NCBI GenBank assembly: GCA_030849805.1
Contig: JASANZ010002122.1
Coordinates: 1 to 49,027 of the forward strand
Reading direction: 5' to 3'
Origin: Sergeia podlipaevii
Lineage: Eukaryota; Euglenozoa; Kinetoplastea; Trypanosomatida; Trypanosomatidae
DNA length: 49,027 nt
Shown: positions 39,644-49,027 of the stretch, piece by piece
Layout: each line of letters opens with the position of its first letter
How positions within the stretch are numbered: position 1 is the first letter of the stretch
Notes under the pieces: model-generated
Told to the model about the DNA's origin: nothing
Databases searched by the model: none
What the model saw: only the letters and a program-made list of their open reading frames with translations
Translations under genes and position numbers: made by a program

Positions 39644-40324
39644 TTACTTGCGAGCGCTGAGAGCAGAGACAGGTTGTTCCAGATAGTTTAACTGTGGATC
39701 CTCGAGGTGATCCTCAAAGTCTACAATGCGATACTGCGCAAACGCATCGAGCGCGTTGCCGACGCACTCCACAACAGACTCCTCAGAAATGGTAGCTTCG
39801 GGGGTGAGCGTGTCAGAGTTCCACCTACCAAAGGTGAGCCGCTCCGCCGCTGACACCTCGCTAGGCCTTGGTACCGGCTGCTCCATCAATGCAGAAGAAT
39901 AAAGAGACGATGTCACAGCCAGCGCAGTGGGCGGGGTCGTTAGGCTCTCGTTGTCCAACATCCAGACCAGCAGTTTGGAGTCCCCTGCCATGCGCGCCTG
40001 GAGGAAATCAAGCAGCGGCTTCGTCCCACGTGAGATATTGTGATCGTCTGCATGCTCATTCGCCAGGTACACGCCGAGAATGGACACACCCTTCGTCTTC
40101 GCCGCCGACTGCACGTGGGCGTAGGCGACCTCCAGCATAGCGTGAGGTGCGGTCATAGGGAGGGCATGGAAGAGGGGCACCGCGTCTGTGACGTAGCAGC
40201 TGTGATCACCTGTGGACTTGCTGAGGCGCTTGCCCACCAGTACGCCGCAGACCGCCTGAGTGGGATGCTTGTAGCAGTGCAAAAGTGCCTTGGTGTAGGC
40301 ATCACTTGAGGCGACAACAGACAT
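39644..40324 (-). CDS. EMC8: ER membrane protein complex subunit 8/9 (EMC8/EMC9, UPF0172 family)
   Basis: The 226-residue protein matches the MPN-like fold of EMC8/EMC9 along its length and has the usual size (about 200-210 in animals). Landmarks are HPTQAVCGVLVGKR near 16-29, the DAVPLFH strand near 47-53, MLEVAYAHV near 63-71, GVYLANEH near 83-90, a VWMLDN strand near 119-124 and a C-terminal VDFEDHLED motif near 204-212, which corresponds to the VDFDNHLDD of the animal proteins. The JAMM metal ligands of active MPN+ proteases are absent, as in the family. It should be a soluble cytosolic-side subunit of the EMC, the insertase for transmembrane segments in the ER. A strong splice acceptor eight bases upstream fixes the start. 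Whether one gene serves for both EMC8 and EMC9 cannot be seen here. Confidence 0.86.
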   Translation of the reverse strand: MSVVASSDAYTKALLHCYKHPTQAVCGVLVGKRLSKSTGDHSCYVTDAVPLFHALPMTAPHAMLEVAYAHVQSAAKTKGVSILGVYLANEHADDHNISRGTKPLLDFLQARMAGDSKLLVWMLDNESLTTPPTALAVTSSLYSSALMEQPVPRPSEVSAAERLTFGRWNSDTLTPEATISEESVVECVGNALDAFAQYRIVDFEDHLEDPQLNYLEQPVSALSARK

Positions 40325-41484
40325 ATGGAGAACTCGAAAAGAAAAAAAAAAGAAAAAGTGCGTGTCTTTTTTTTCTTTTTAATACTATTTGATATTTTGT
40401 TTTTGTTTTTCTCTCTTGCAAAGCCAATGAAATATATATATACGTTTCCCGTTTTTAAAAAAAGACACAAAATAATAAAAAAAAATATATTTTTGCTTTC
40501 TATGTGGGAAGGCAAACAGAAGCAAAAAAAAAAAGTAAAGGTGAGAAAGAAAAGCGATATATTTAGTGAACATAAAAAAGAAAATTTCGTTTCAATATCA
40601 GCACTCATGTGACAGGAAAAAATATATTGGAGAATGGTGGTGCCGCACATTCATAGAAAGGCACCATAGATTTGTCTTCTTCTAGTGTCAGTAATATATA
40701 GAGGGGTAAGCAATTTCTTTTCTTTTCATTAAGCTGCTGCTGTTGTAAACACAAATATATGCATAAAGATAAAAAAAAGGAAAACAAAAAAGAAAATCGC
40801 GCGTCGACGAACGCATATAGAAGGAAAGTACTGCAATACGAAAATCAGTAGAAAGAAAGGGGGATAGAAACAGAGGTGCAGTATGCAAAACAGCTGCAGC
40901 CGCTCTATTCATGAGCACATGTACGAATATATATATATATCAACCATCAATTTCATGTAAATGTTTTTTTTTCCATTTCATTTTTATTCGCTTTATTACA
41001 TTCTTGTGTGCACACGCATACATACATACATACACTCTCCCTTCCCTCTTCCTCATTGGTGCAATATGCAAAGAGAAGGGAAAAAAAAAGGGGAAAAAAA
41101 TGGGCCACTCGCTCGCTGTACTTTTCATAACTCTCATGTTTATTGCCATCACATCACCGCCTATTTTTTGGTTTCATTCAACAATTAAAAACGAGATTTC
41201 TCAAATATTATTATTTTTTCTTCGGCGTGGCTATCCTTTCTCCTTTTCCTCTCCTTTCTTTCTTCCAGTCAGTGCTTTTTTTTATTCTTTGCTCTTTTTT
41301 GTATGTGTTTTCATAGGTACATCTGTATCAACTACTATCAGACGCCGCAGTCTGTTCGCCATCTCCTTTCTTTCTTTTTTGTTGTTGTTGCTAACATATC
41401 CAACGACAAAACTCCATTGATATTCTCTTGTTTGTTTGTTTGCGGCTGCCGATGGCAATAACAGTCGGTCTTCTAATTTTTTTT
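40325..41484. other. Intergenic region, LRRC51-like gene to EMC8/9
   Basis: No supported gene. There are many poly-A and poly-T runs, a short AT repeat near 40928-40941 and (CATA)n at 41017-41033. Frames on both strands are hydrophobic or lysine-rich low complexity. Confidence 0.6.
40333..40358 (-). promoter_or_regulatory. Trans-splice acceptor for EMC8/9
   Basis: The minus strand reads CTTTTTCTTTTTTTTTTCTTTTCGAG, with the AG at 40333-40334, leaving an eight-base 5' UTR before the ATG. Confidence 0.75.
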
Positions 41485-43464
41485 TTACCGGCTCTTCGTT
41501 GCAGACATCTTCTTGGACGCCTCCAGCACCGATTTGTTGCCTGTAGAGAACATCTCAAACGCGCCGGCCACGTTGTAGTCCTGTGAGGTCAGCGTCACGA
41601 AGTCGAGCTGCTTCAGCCTCACCTGCCTAGCATGGTGCCTCAGCAGGCGTGAGAGCAGCATCGGCCAGTACTCCTTCGTGTTCTCTGCAATGGGGTTGCC
41701 GTGCAAGGTCAAAGCAAACACAAAGGGCAAGCTACATACCTTCTCCTCCACCTCGGACCATTCCGTAATGGCGTTGCCGTGTAGCGACAGCTTCTGTAAC
41801 GGCAGCGGAGAAAAGTCTGGCAGCACGCTCAGGCGGTTGTCGCTCAAGTCAAGGGACTGAATAGTCAGAAACGCGTTCGCGACAAGCCCGCGCAGGACAG
41901 GCATAAACTTTTCAATGCTGCCGTGGTTAGGGCCCTCCCCGAGTCTGCACGTCGCCACCCGCACGCTGCAGGCGTCGTACTTGCAGAGTGACTCCATGGA
42001 GTCTGGTGATGCGTCAGCCTTGCGGGCGATGGCATCCATAAAAGAAAAGCGCTCGTTTTCAGTGTCAAACTCGTAGGCCTCCTCCTCACCCCTCTTATTC
42101 TTCGCCTTGATCAACTGGCGCGACGAAGTCGCCATCTTCGTGGGATCGTTCTCTTGATTCAAGAACACTCCCTGAGCAAGGCGTGGGTCCACCGCGGGGC
42201 GAGGCGGCCTGCTGACATGCATCTTACCCGAAAGCGGTTTGGTTTTCAAAAGCTCCGTAGGGTCGCTGAGGTGAAAAAATGAAAAATCTAGTAAAGGTAG
42301 GGCCTTGTTGACAGTGTTCACGCGGCTCTTGCTCACCCTGTAGAAGTCCTGCACCGCGTTGTGAATACGATCTGTGCGTTGGGTCGGGGTGAGGCCCTGC
42401 TGCACGTACGGGGTGCGCTCTAACATCTCACTAAGCGTGAGCATGCGGCGGTGAATGGTGACCACCACGCCATCATCGAAGTAGTACTGATCTCGAAAGA
42501 GAAGGTCCTCGCTGCCCCACGTCACGGTGAGGCGGCTCAGACGCTGGTTGCGGTCGGTGTGCTGGCGACCAATGAGAGCGTAGCGGGCCTGCTCAGTGAT
42601 CGGAACCGGCGGCGGTGGGAGCACCTCACTCTCCTGAAGAATTCCCTTCCGAGCCTCAAGCTGCACGCGGATCTCGGAGATGAACGAAAACTTACCAAGC
42701 CAGTGCAGAAGCACATAGAAGCGCTCTGCCACGAGCATGCGGCCCTCCGCAATATCAACGCGCTCGCCGTAGTCACTCATATTGGGCTGGCTATTGTAGT
42801 GATAGTGGTCGTGATTGTTCGCGGCAGCACCAGAGGCATCACCGTTGGCAGCCGCCTCCGCGCCTGCTTCTGCAGAGGAAGACTGAGGAGGTGGCGGCTG
42901 AGAAAAGAAAAACGTCACGCCCTTCAGCTCATTAAACGAGGCTGCACTGCCGGACGAATCTGAGACAGAGGGGGGACGAGTGGCGGCCCCACGGCTAGCA
43001 GCTCGGCGAGGAGCCGACTCCCCCAACTTCGCTTTAGAAGCAGAAGCTGTGGCTCCTGCAGATGGCGCTGCAGCACCTCCTCCTCCAGCAGTAGTGGAGG
43101 CAAGAGAGCTTTCATCTGCGGCGCCGTTGCGAGGAGAAGCCCCGCCGCTCCTATCTGCGATAGGGCCGCCGCCTCCTCCTCCCAGCTTTGCTTGCTGCAC
43201 ACGGTAGCGTTCCTGCTGTGCGGCCAGGCGCTCTGCTGTTTCCTTCAACAGTTGCTGCTTGCGACGCTTCGGGTTGTCCTTCTGGCGCAGCACCTTGGTT
43301 GCATCGCAGGACCCGCCGCCCCCATCATCCTCGCCATCAGGGTAAGGGAAGTGACTGATGAGGATGGCATTTGGTGAGAGGAGGGAGTAAAATGCGCCGA
43401 CGTCCTGAGTAACGATGATGCGGTTGATCATCTTGTTGCCAGCTTCTAGTTGCTCGTACTCCAT
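41485..43464 (-). CDS. Leucine-rich repeat protein, LRRC51-like C-terminal half
   Basis: A 659-residue protein. The C-terminal part (about 388-640) resembles LRRC51: a PLLDFSFFHL motif near 388-397 like the PLDYSF of LRRC51, then leucine-rich repeats with SLDLSDNRLSVLP, KLSLHGNAITEWSEV and ALTLHGNPIAE (about 532-590), and a capping QLDFVTLTSQD motif near 620. LRRC51 relatives occur in ciliated organisms, so an axonemal role is inferred. The N-terminal part (about 1-50 and 225-340) looks like one alpha/beta domain, with possible NTF2/SnoaL-like strands (TQDVGAFYSLLSPNAILISHF and LSRLTVTWGSEDLLFRDQYYF), interrupted by about 170 residues of Gly/Ala/Ser-rich sequence. A poly-T splice acceptor lies about 128 bases upstream. 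The LRR call is firm; the LRRC51 call is from remembered motifs and the NTF2 call is tentative. Confidence 0.78.
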   Translation of the reverse strand: MEYEQLEAGNKMINRIIVTQDVGAFYSLLSPNAILISHFPYPDGEDDGGGGSCDATKVLRQKDNPKRRKQQLLKETAERLAAQQERYRVQQAKLGGGGGGPIADRSGGASPRNGAADESSLASTTAGGGGAAAPSAGATASASKAKLGESAPRRAASRGAATRPPSVSDSSGSAASFNELKGVTFFFSQPPPPQSSSAEAGAEAAANGDASGAAANNHDHYHYNSQPNMSDYGERVDIAEGRMLVAERFYVLLHWLGKFSFISEIRVQLEARKGILQESEVLPPPPVPITEQARYALIGRQHTDRNQRLSRLTVTWGSEDLLFRDQYYFDDGVVVTIHRRMLTLSEMLERTPYVQQGLTPTQRTDRIHNAVQDFYRVSKSRVNTVNKALPLLDFSFFHLSDPTELLKTKPLSGKMHVSRPPRPAVDPRLAQGVFLNQENDPTKMATSSRQLIKAKNKRGEEEAYEFDTENERFSFMDAIARKADASPDSMESLCKYDACSVRVATCRLGEGPNHGSIEKFMPVLRGLVANAFLTIQSLDLSDNRLSVLPDFSPLPLQKLSLHGNAITEWSEVEEKVCSLPFVFALTLHGNPIAENTKEYWPMLLSRLLRHHARQVRLKQLDFVTLTSQDYNVAGAFEMFSTGNKSVLEASKKMSATKSR

Positions 43465-43591
43465 GGTCTCTTGATATGCACTATCCGCTGAGGTACCCAG
43501 TATAGAGATTACTTGCTTTGTTGTTGTTATTTTGTTTTGTTGTTGTTTGCTTGACTAACTCTCTTCTCTACGGAAAACAGAAGAGAATTTC

Positions 43592-43606
43592 CTAAAAAAA
43601 AAAAAA
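43592..43606 (-). promoter_or_regulatory. Trans-splice acceptor for the LRRC51-like gene
   Basis: The minus strand has thirteen T followed by AG (43592-43593), about 128 bases upstream of the ATG. No better tract lies nearer. Confidence 0.55.
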
Positions 43607-45628
43607 TGATGAGTAGTAATAAAAACTGAAAGCAACAAAAACAAAAGAAAGTCTGGTGTACAAGTGGCTCTAAGAAAATAATAATAATATAAACGGAAGA
43701 TAGTTCAGTATCGAATTAGGCGTGCGGTGGTGGCTGTAAGTGCACACGCTTGCCTGCTTGTGTCGGTTGTATGTGTGTACTGGCATCCAAAAAAAAAAAA
43801 AAAAAAAAGAAAAAAAAGAAAAAAATAAGTGAATAACGTGTATTGCATGTTCTGAGCATCTAAAGGGCAGAGCGGCCTTTCTAGATGGCCCTAACGCGCA
43901 GCAGTGGCCTCACTCGTATTGATAGATAGACACGCACGCAAAGAAAAAATGAAGAGAAGGGGTGCCTCAATGAAGCTCCCTCTTCCTTAATTTCAAAAGA
44001 AAGCATGCTCTCTTCTTTAGAAACCATATATATATGTGCGTGTGTGTATAAATATTTTTTTTTTTTAAGACATCGCGTGAGGGCAATTCATACAGTAGGG
44101 AGCCTCACTTCATATATATAATAGCATTTATTGGCGTTACGTACATGCATAAGAAGTATCCGTGAAAGAAACAAATAAATGTGAGAGAAACATCGAAAAA
44201 TAAAATAAGGAAGTCCTTCTTTAACTCTCATCTCTCTCTCACTGTTCTAATCTTTCCTATTCGTGTGCAGTTTCTCAAGTGCCTTCCTCTTTTCTTTCTT
44301 TCCCCGTCTTGCTGCCTGCTCGCATCACGCGCACACACACACACGCTCTACTTGCATCTCTTCAAAGAACAAGCAAAAGGGCATAAAAAAAAAAAGATAG
44401 AAAGCTTCGCGGCATAGTCACACGAAAAAAAAATATAAAGTACAAGAAAGAGAAAAAAAAAAAAAAGATTGTCCTGCACCACCCTCCTATATTGGAAAAA
44501 GACAACAACGTAGAAGGCAGAGGTACTGATAAGAAAGTATTCCTTGATTCATCTCTTTTTTTTTTTTCTCCACTCACTTTATGTTTTTTTTCTTTTCATT
44601 TTCTTTTTAGAAGTAGTAGTAGCAATACATACCGTAGGCACGCGCACATGCAACCAACTATATAAAAAAAAAGGCGAGGATAGAAAGGAAAGACAAAGAA
44701 ACATAAAAAAAATATTAAAGGGGTTGCCTGCTAGGTCCTCACAGAAGAAGAACAGAAGAAGTATATTACATAGCTAAAGCACAATATATATATATATATG
44801 TACTATATAGATATACACATATATATATATAATTCCTCCCAAAATGGAAGAGGGGAGGGGGCGAGAAAGTGAATCGGTTGACATGATCCAGGAGAAAAAA
44901 ACAAACAAATAAATAAATATATATTTGTTGTTTAGAAGAAGCATATTTTCTTCCTCCCTCCTCCTCCTCCCACTTCTCTCCTCTCAAACAGTCTCTTGCT
45001 ATAAACTCAACAAGTGATTTCACCGCACACACTAGTAAAAAGAAGAAAATATAGCGACGCGTGGTATTCAACAACAACAACAAAAAAAATATACTACGCA
45101 ATAACATTTCTTCCTCATGGTTCCTTTACATGAGTTCATAACACTCCCACATACGTGTACACTAATGGCTTGATGTGTATAAGTACACAATGCGCACGCA
45201 CATCAATGGACCACACTCAACAAAAAAAAAGGAAAAAAAAATAAAAAGATAAAAAGCTTCAAATGCCTTTAGGTGAAAGTGGAAAAAAAGAAATGCTGTA
45301 CAAGAAAAAGACTTACAGTAGTGTATATATACTTCTTCGCGTGTACGTGTGTAAGAAGAAGATAATTTTCAAAAAAAAAAAAAAAAAAAGGATGTATCTA
45401 GTAACTAAAATAAACTTTCACTATACATACTTGACGTTCTGATTTTTGTTTCCATATATATTTTGGTATCTCATTTTTTTCATTTTTGGTATTTTTGTTT
45501 CTTCGCTTTTTCCTTTCAATTTGGCATTCTTAATGAATTCATATCTCCACCCATCTCTCTTTGTATCTGCAAAACAAACAAAACAAGCAAAATAGCAACA
45601 ACACTTTCTATTTCCCATATCACTCACC

Positions 45629-45647
45629 AACTCACTCACTCACTCAC
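45629..45647. repeat. (ACTC)n microsatellite
   Basis: Four to five units of the same tetranucleotide that occurs at 11879-11899. Confidence 0.8.
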
Positions 45648-46225
45648 ACTTCCTCTCCTACCCCCGCATGGGTTCGACTACATAAATATGGAGAGAAAAG
45701 AAAAGAAAAATACATCAGTACAAAATAAAGTATATCAAAAAAAAAGGATTGACATTTTATATATATATATAAAGTTCCAGTGTTTCCGTGATGATCCGAT
45801 ATGTGCATGTGCATGTGCAACACGCCCTGAGAGCAATTATGTACATGTGACTGGAGGTAGAGAGAGAAAGGGGAGGGGAGATAGCGAGAGGAGAGTAACT
45901 AAAAGAAGCAAAAGAGAGAGGAAGAAAAAAAAAAAAGAAATACCGGAGAATTTTGAAAAATAAATAAATAAAAACGTTGGAGGAAGGGAGAAAAGGTGCA
46001 GAGAGGAAGGATTTCTTCCCTAGCAAGTAGACACATATGGATTCGTGTAGCTTCTCCCTCTCTTCTCCCTCTTCTCACTAACTGACTTCTTTCCTTCTCT
46101 TCTCTCGGTACTTTCACTCCCTTCGCCCTCGTGCTGTTGTTGCTTCCTTCTATCATTACTATTTCTTCTCAAAAATATCCGCTCCCATGCACTACACACA
46201 CACACACACACAAAAATACCTCTCT

Positions 46226-48493
46226 TTAGATCTCCAGAAGAGACTTGATGTAGTCGGCGTTCTTATAGCGGTCCGCCATTGTCGCCAGCTCAGCCTTGCT
46301 GCGGCGAACGCCTCCCATCTTCTCCTCAGCCGCCGCGAGCTCCTCGTCGTTGAGGAGGCGGTGCTTCTCGGTGTAAGACTCCTCGTGGGTGAGGCCAATC
46401 TTGCGAGCGGAGACGAACGGGTGTGCGACGGTGGCCAGCATCGTGCTGTTGGTGCTGACCTTTCCATCTGCGGCCACCATCGCCCCACCTTCCGCCGCCT
46501 TCGCCGCCGCCTCCTCGTCTGAGGCAGACGTGTTGCAACCCACAGAGTCAGCGTTGGTGTTGTCCTCCAGCGCGAGGGCCTCGCCAGCCGTGCCGTTGTC
46601 TATCGCCTGATGCAGATTCATGTTGTGTGCCATCACGCGCTGCAGTACCGGCTCCACCTCGGCGCGACGGTCCTCCTCGATGCTGGTGATGTACTCCACG
46701 TAGGCAGTCACCTCCTCCAGCTCCTTCGCCGCTTCTTCCATCTTGCGGCTGTGAACGTCGGTGGATGGGTCAAGGGTTTCAAGGGCACGCTCCTGGTTAA
46801 GCATGGAAGAGCGCTGCAGCAGACGCATGCGGTCGGCCTGCACGACGCGCTTGGCGCGGGCCTCCTCGGCACCGTAAACAAACATCTCGTAGCGGCGGAC
46901 GTAGTCCTGAGCCTCGCGTGTGTTGAGGTCCTCGTCCTCCTCTTCTAGCTGGTTGAGGCGCTTGAGTAGCTTCGGCACAAACGCCTCGACATACTTATTG
47001 TACACGTCGCTGCCCTGATCCCAGCGCGTGAGGGTACCCTCGCACTCGCTGAGGCGTGAGATCTGCCGCTCCTGGGCCTTGAGCAGCTCCTGGGTAGCGA
47101 GATACTCCTTCGCGCGCTGCTCCCGCATAGACATGCGCTGCTGGGCGGCCTTCTGCTTTTCATTCGCGCTGGCCAAGAGCTTGGTCATAACATCCTGCAG
47201 CTGGGCCCAGAGCTCCTTCTCCTTTGCGTCGACCTCGTGCATGGACTCGCGCATCGCAACCTCGGCCTCACGCTCCTTCACCCTCATGGCCTCCAGTGTA
47301 TTGCGGGACTCGTCGGCGCCCTCGCGGAGGGTTCCAATATCCTGCGTAATCTTAGGGAGAAGGGAGGCGACGCGGCGTTGGAGGGTCTCAGCGGCACGCT
47401 TAGCATCGTTGATGACGCGAAGCACATCAATACGCATCTCACGCATATCATCAGAGTGCATTGCCACGAGCAGCATACGGGCCTTGTTCATGAGGAGCAA
47501 GTCGTTCGAGAAGTCGACCTGCGCGTGAAGCTGACGAAGGGCCTCGCCGGGGTTCACCTCATCGATGGCCTCCTCCTTGCGACGCTTAGCGGTGTGCACT
47601 CGGTCCTCCATGTCCAGGAGAGGGTCCTCGCTCTTCTTGAGCTCCTTCTCGGAGTACTCACCGGGGTTGTAGTGGAAGCGCTCGTGCAGGGTGACAGCGG
47701 TGGTGCTGGGGCACACAGGGCCAATGAGGTTGCCATCCTCGTCCATCTCCACGGGCTCCTCCTCCTTCGTTTGCTGCTCCTTGGCAATGTAGTCGAACAC
47801 CTCAAGACTGCTCGCGTATTGGTCAAGAGGAGCGAGGAGGTAGTGTGAGTTGAGCAGACTGTCGAGGGAGCGGCGGATGTTATCGAGCGGGATGACTGGG
47901 GTGGCTTCGATCTCCTCTATATCCACAATAGAGGTGCCCAGGTTGAAATCTTCGATGAGCTGGTCAAGTGGTACCTTTAGGTCCTCCGTGCAGCGGTACA
48001 CGTCAAAGTAGGTCTTCAGTGCCTCAGTGCTGCTGTAGTTGGTTATGGCGCACTCAGACGGGTAGGTGTCGGTGAGAGCCTTGAGCTGCTGCACCTTGCG
48101 GCACCACTCAGCCATAAACCTCTCCACCTTCGCGCGCAGCTCGGCGTTGAGTGCAGGCTGCTGAGAGGTGTGGTAGGAGGTTGTGTCGTGCTGGAAAGGA
48201 TCTTCGAGCTTGGCGTTGTTGAGAGCTTCATTGGGGCTTCGGTTGCACTCGGGAAAGAGGGCAGGGTGGAGAGAGGAGATGTTGGCTGGATCAGTGCCTT
48301 TGATGGTAGGGAGGCGGCCGCCAGTGGTGCGGGGCCTGGCGCTGCTGCAGCGAGGCGCGTCGTAGCCGTCGTAGGACGTGAGCATCTTGAGAGCCTCGGT
48401 AGGCGGGCGGGGGGAAAGAGGCTGAGGCTTGGCGCGGTAGCCACTGTGGGTGACAGTGGTCGCATAGGGGCGGCGCTCGGGATACATGGACAT
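46226..48493 (-). CDS. Paraflagellar rod family protein
   Basis: The chosen start gives 755 residues beginning MSMYPERRPYAT. The open frame runs 91 codons further upstream, but that part is AT-repeat-encoded Phe/Tyr/Ile sequence and a splice AG lies between it and the ATG (48500-48501). Residues about 1-130 are Pro/Ser/Thr-rich and probably disordered. Residues about 130-285 form a helical head. Residues about 285-625 are long charged helices rich in Glu, Arg, Ala and Gln, predicted coiled coil, and the tail is acidic. This arrangement and the wording of the coiled-coil part fit the paraflagellar rod (PFR) family of the euglenozoan flagellum, which builds the lattice beside the axoneme. It would be a minor rod component rather than the abundant PFR1/PFR2. 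Another flagellar coiled-coil protein is the alternative. Confidence 0.72.
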   Translation of the reverse strand: MSMYPERRPYATTVTHSGYRAKPQPLSPRPPTEALKMLTSYDGYDAPRCSSARPRTTGGRLPTIKGTDPANISSLHPALFPECNRSPNEALNNAKLEDPFQHDTTSYHTSQQPALNAELRAKVERFMAEWCRKVQQLKALTDTYPSECAITNYSSTEALKTYFDVYRCTEDLKVPLDQLIEDFNLGTSIVDIEEIEATPVIPLDNIRRSLDSLLNSHYLLAPLDQYASSLEVFDYIAKEQQTKEEEPVEMDEDGNLIGPVCPSTTAVTLHERFHYNPGEYSEKELKKSEDPLLDMEDRVHTAKRRKEEAIDEVNPGEALRQLHAQVDFSNDLLLMNKARMLLVAMHSDDMREMRIDVLRVINDAKRAAETLQRRVASLLPKITQDIGTLREGADESRNTLEAMRVKEREAEVAMRESMHEVDAKEKELWAQLQDVMTKLLASANEKQKAAQQRMSMREQRAKEYLATQELLKAQERQISRLSECEGTLTRWDQGSDVYNKYVEAFVPKLLKRLNQLEEEDEDLNTREAQDYVRRYEMFVYGAEEARAKRVVQADRMRLLQRSSMLNQERALETLDPSTDVHSRKMEEAAKELEEVTAYVEYITSIEEDRRAEVEPVLQRVMAHNMNLHQAIDNGTAGEALALEDNTNADSVGCNTSASDEEAAAKAAEGGAMVAADGKVSTNSTMLATVAHPFVSARKIGLTHEESYTEKHRLLNDEELAAAEEKMGGVRRSKAELATMADRYKNADYIKSLLEI

Positions 48494-49027
48494 CTTTCTC
48501 TGAAACCAGAAATGGGCGAATGCCAAAAAAAAAAGCGCAAAGAGGCTGTGAGTGCTTGAAGTAAATAAATATATATATATATATGTATTTATGTATATGT
48601 GTGATTGAGGTTTATTTTTGTACACTAAATATATACAAATATATATATGAAACCGTAGCTTTAGATTTCTATGCGGATAACCATCATATAAATGTAACAG
48701 GAAAAAAAAATGGAAGAAAACAAAAAGTAGAAAAGATAAAAAAGGAATATATTTTTGAGCATTCAATAATAATAATAAAGAAGAAAAAGAATCATATCCC
48801 CTCTTTACATAGCGATGGTAGACGATATACGCACGCGCATATACGCTAATGATGCCTCACCCTCTCACCTCTCTTACTCAATACATATACCACAAAAGTA
48901 TACGCAATCAGAGAAAGATGTACATGTTTGAATGAATGCTGCTTCCTATATATATATACTGTTGCTGTTCTTCAATATATATAGTTTCCATGACAACACA
49001 ACGGCATCCACGTATTTACATAATCAC
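48494..49027. other. Right-edge intergenic sequence upstream of the rod protein
   Basis: AT repeats, poly-A runs and an AAT repeat near 48766-48778. No gene is seen before the window ends; the next gene upstream in the polycistron lies outside. Confidence 0.6.
48500..48545 (-). promoter_or_regulatory. Trans-splice acceptor for the rod protein
   Basis: The minus strand reads GCGC, ten T, GGCATTCGCCCATTTCTGGTTTCAG, with the AG at 48500-48501. The resulting 5' UTR would be only six bases, but the site excludes the low-complexity upstream extension. Confidence 0.55.

Larger units (their letters stand above)
43465..46225. other. Longest gene-free stretch (2.8 kb), rod protein to LRRC51-like gene
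   Basis: I see no supported protein or RNA gene. It contains poly-A runs (43789-43808, 45371-45389), AT repeats, short CA runs and a second (ACTC)n repeat at 45629-45647. Frames such as the minus-strand one at 45421-45639 (72 codons) are AT-rich and unrecognised. The interval should contain the rod-protein 3' UTR and the LRRC51-like 5' UTR but is longer than needed for those. Confidence 0.6.

Noticed and set aside
45421..45639. Minus-strand frame of 72 codons, not obviously repetitive
   Set aside because: It is AT-rich, without a domain or a clear acceptor directly upstream. It cannot be told from chance without a transcript or an orthologue.
45665..45685. GGTTCGACTAC, similar to a tRNA B box
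   Set aside because: No A box, cloverleaf or acceptor stem can be formed around it by eye.
48494..48766. 91-codon N-terminal extension of the rod-protein frame
   Set aside because: It is AT-repeat sequence giving Tyr/Ile/Phe runs, upstream of the probable splice acceptor.
1..49027. Transposons, retroelements, CRISPR arrays, rRNA or tRNA clusters
   Set aside because: No reverse transcriptase, transposase, spaced direct repeats or structured RNA motifs were recognised anywhere in the window.

Overview
The window looks like nuclear DNA of a trypanosomatid (Kinetoplastea). All eleven convincing protein genes lie on the minus strand, none needs an intron, and they are separated by 0.5-2.8 kb of AT-rich, simple-repeat DNA. 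Several start codons are preceded, on the minus strand, by a pyrimidine run and an AG, which is the signature of spliced-leader trans-splicing. A paraflagellar-rod-type protein, a bacterial-style acetylornithine-deacetylase-like enzyme and a split-domain Dre2/anamorsin fit this group. I read the window as one piece of a polycistronic unit transcribed from right to left. The gene content reminds me of part of Leishmania chromosome 7, but that is memory and unverified; the species is not determined.

Layout in transcription order (right to left): a paraflagellar rod family protein (46.2-48.5 kb); a 2.8 kb gene-free stretch; an LRRC51-like leucine-rich-repeat protein (41.5-43.5 kb); EMC8/9, a subunit of the ER membrane protein complex (39.6-40.3 kb); a giant HUWE1/Tom1/UPL-type HECT ubiquitin ligase of 5,153 residues (22.2-37.7 kb); an M20 metallohydrolase of the ArgE type (20.3-21.5 kb); a 2,041-residue MEK-like protein kinase (12.6-18.7 kb); a permuted papain-fold (YiiX/NlpC-P60-like) protein (9.2-11.0 kb); Dre2/anamorsin, broken by an ambiguous base at 7750; a degenerate ACAD9/VLCAD-like mitochondrial protein (5.1-7.0 kb); a 193-residue orphan (3.5-4.1 kb); and a PGS1-type phosphatidylglycerophosphate synthase (0.8-2.9 kb).

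The genes do not form one pathway, as is normal for trypanosomatid polycistrons. Four touch mitochondrial or Fe-S biology (PGS1, the ACAD9-like protein, Dre2, possibly the papain-fold protein), two touch protein quality control (HECT ligase, EMC8/9) and two touch the flagellum or axoneme (the rod protein and the LRRC51-like protein).

I saw no transposon, CRISPR array, tRNA, rRNA or strand switch. The most interesting items are the kinase with three large insertions in its catalytic core, the acyl-CoA dehydrogenase relative that has lost its catalytic glutamate and much of its FAD-binding half, a CCCH zinc finger inside the HECT ligase, the Dre2 gene cut exactly at its last Fe-S cysteine, and a splice-acceptor-like (even intron-like) structure on the otherwise silent plus strand at the left end.
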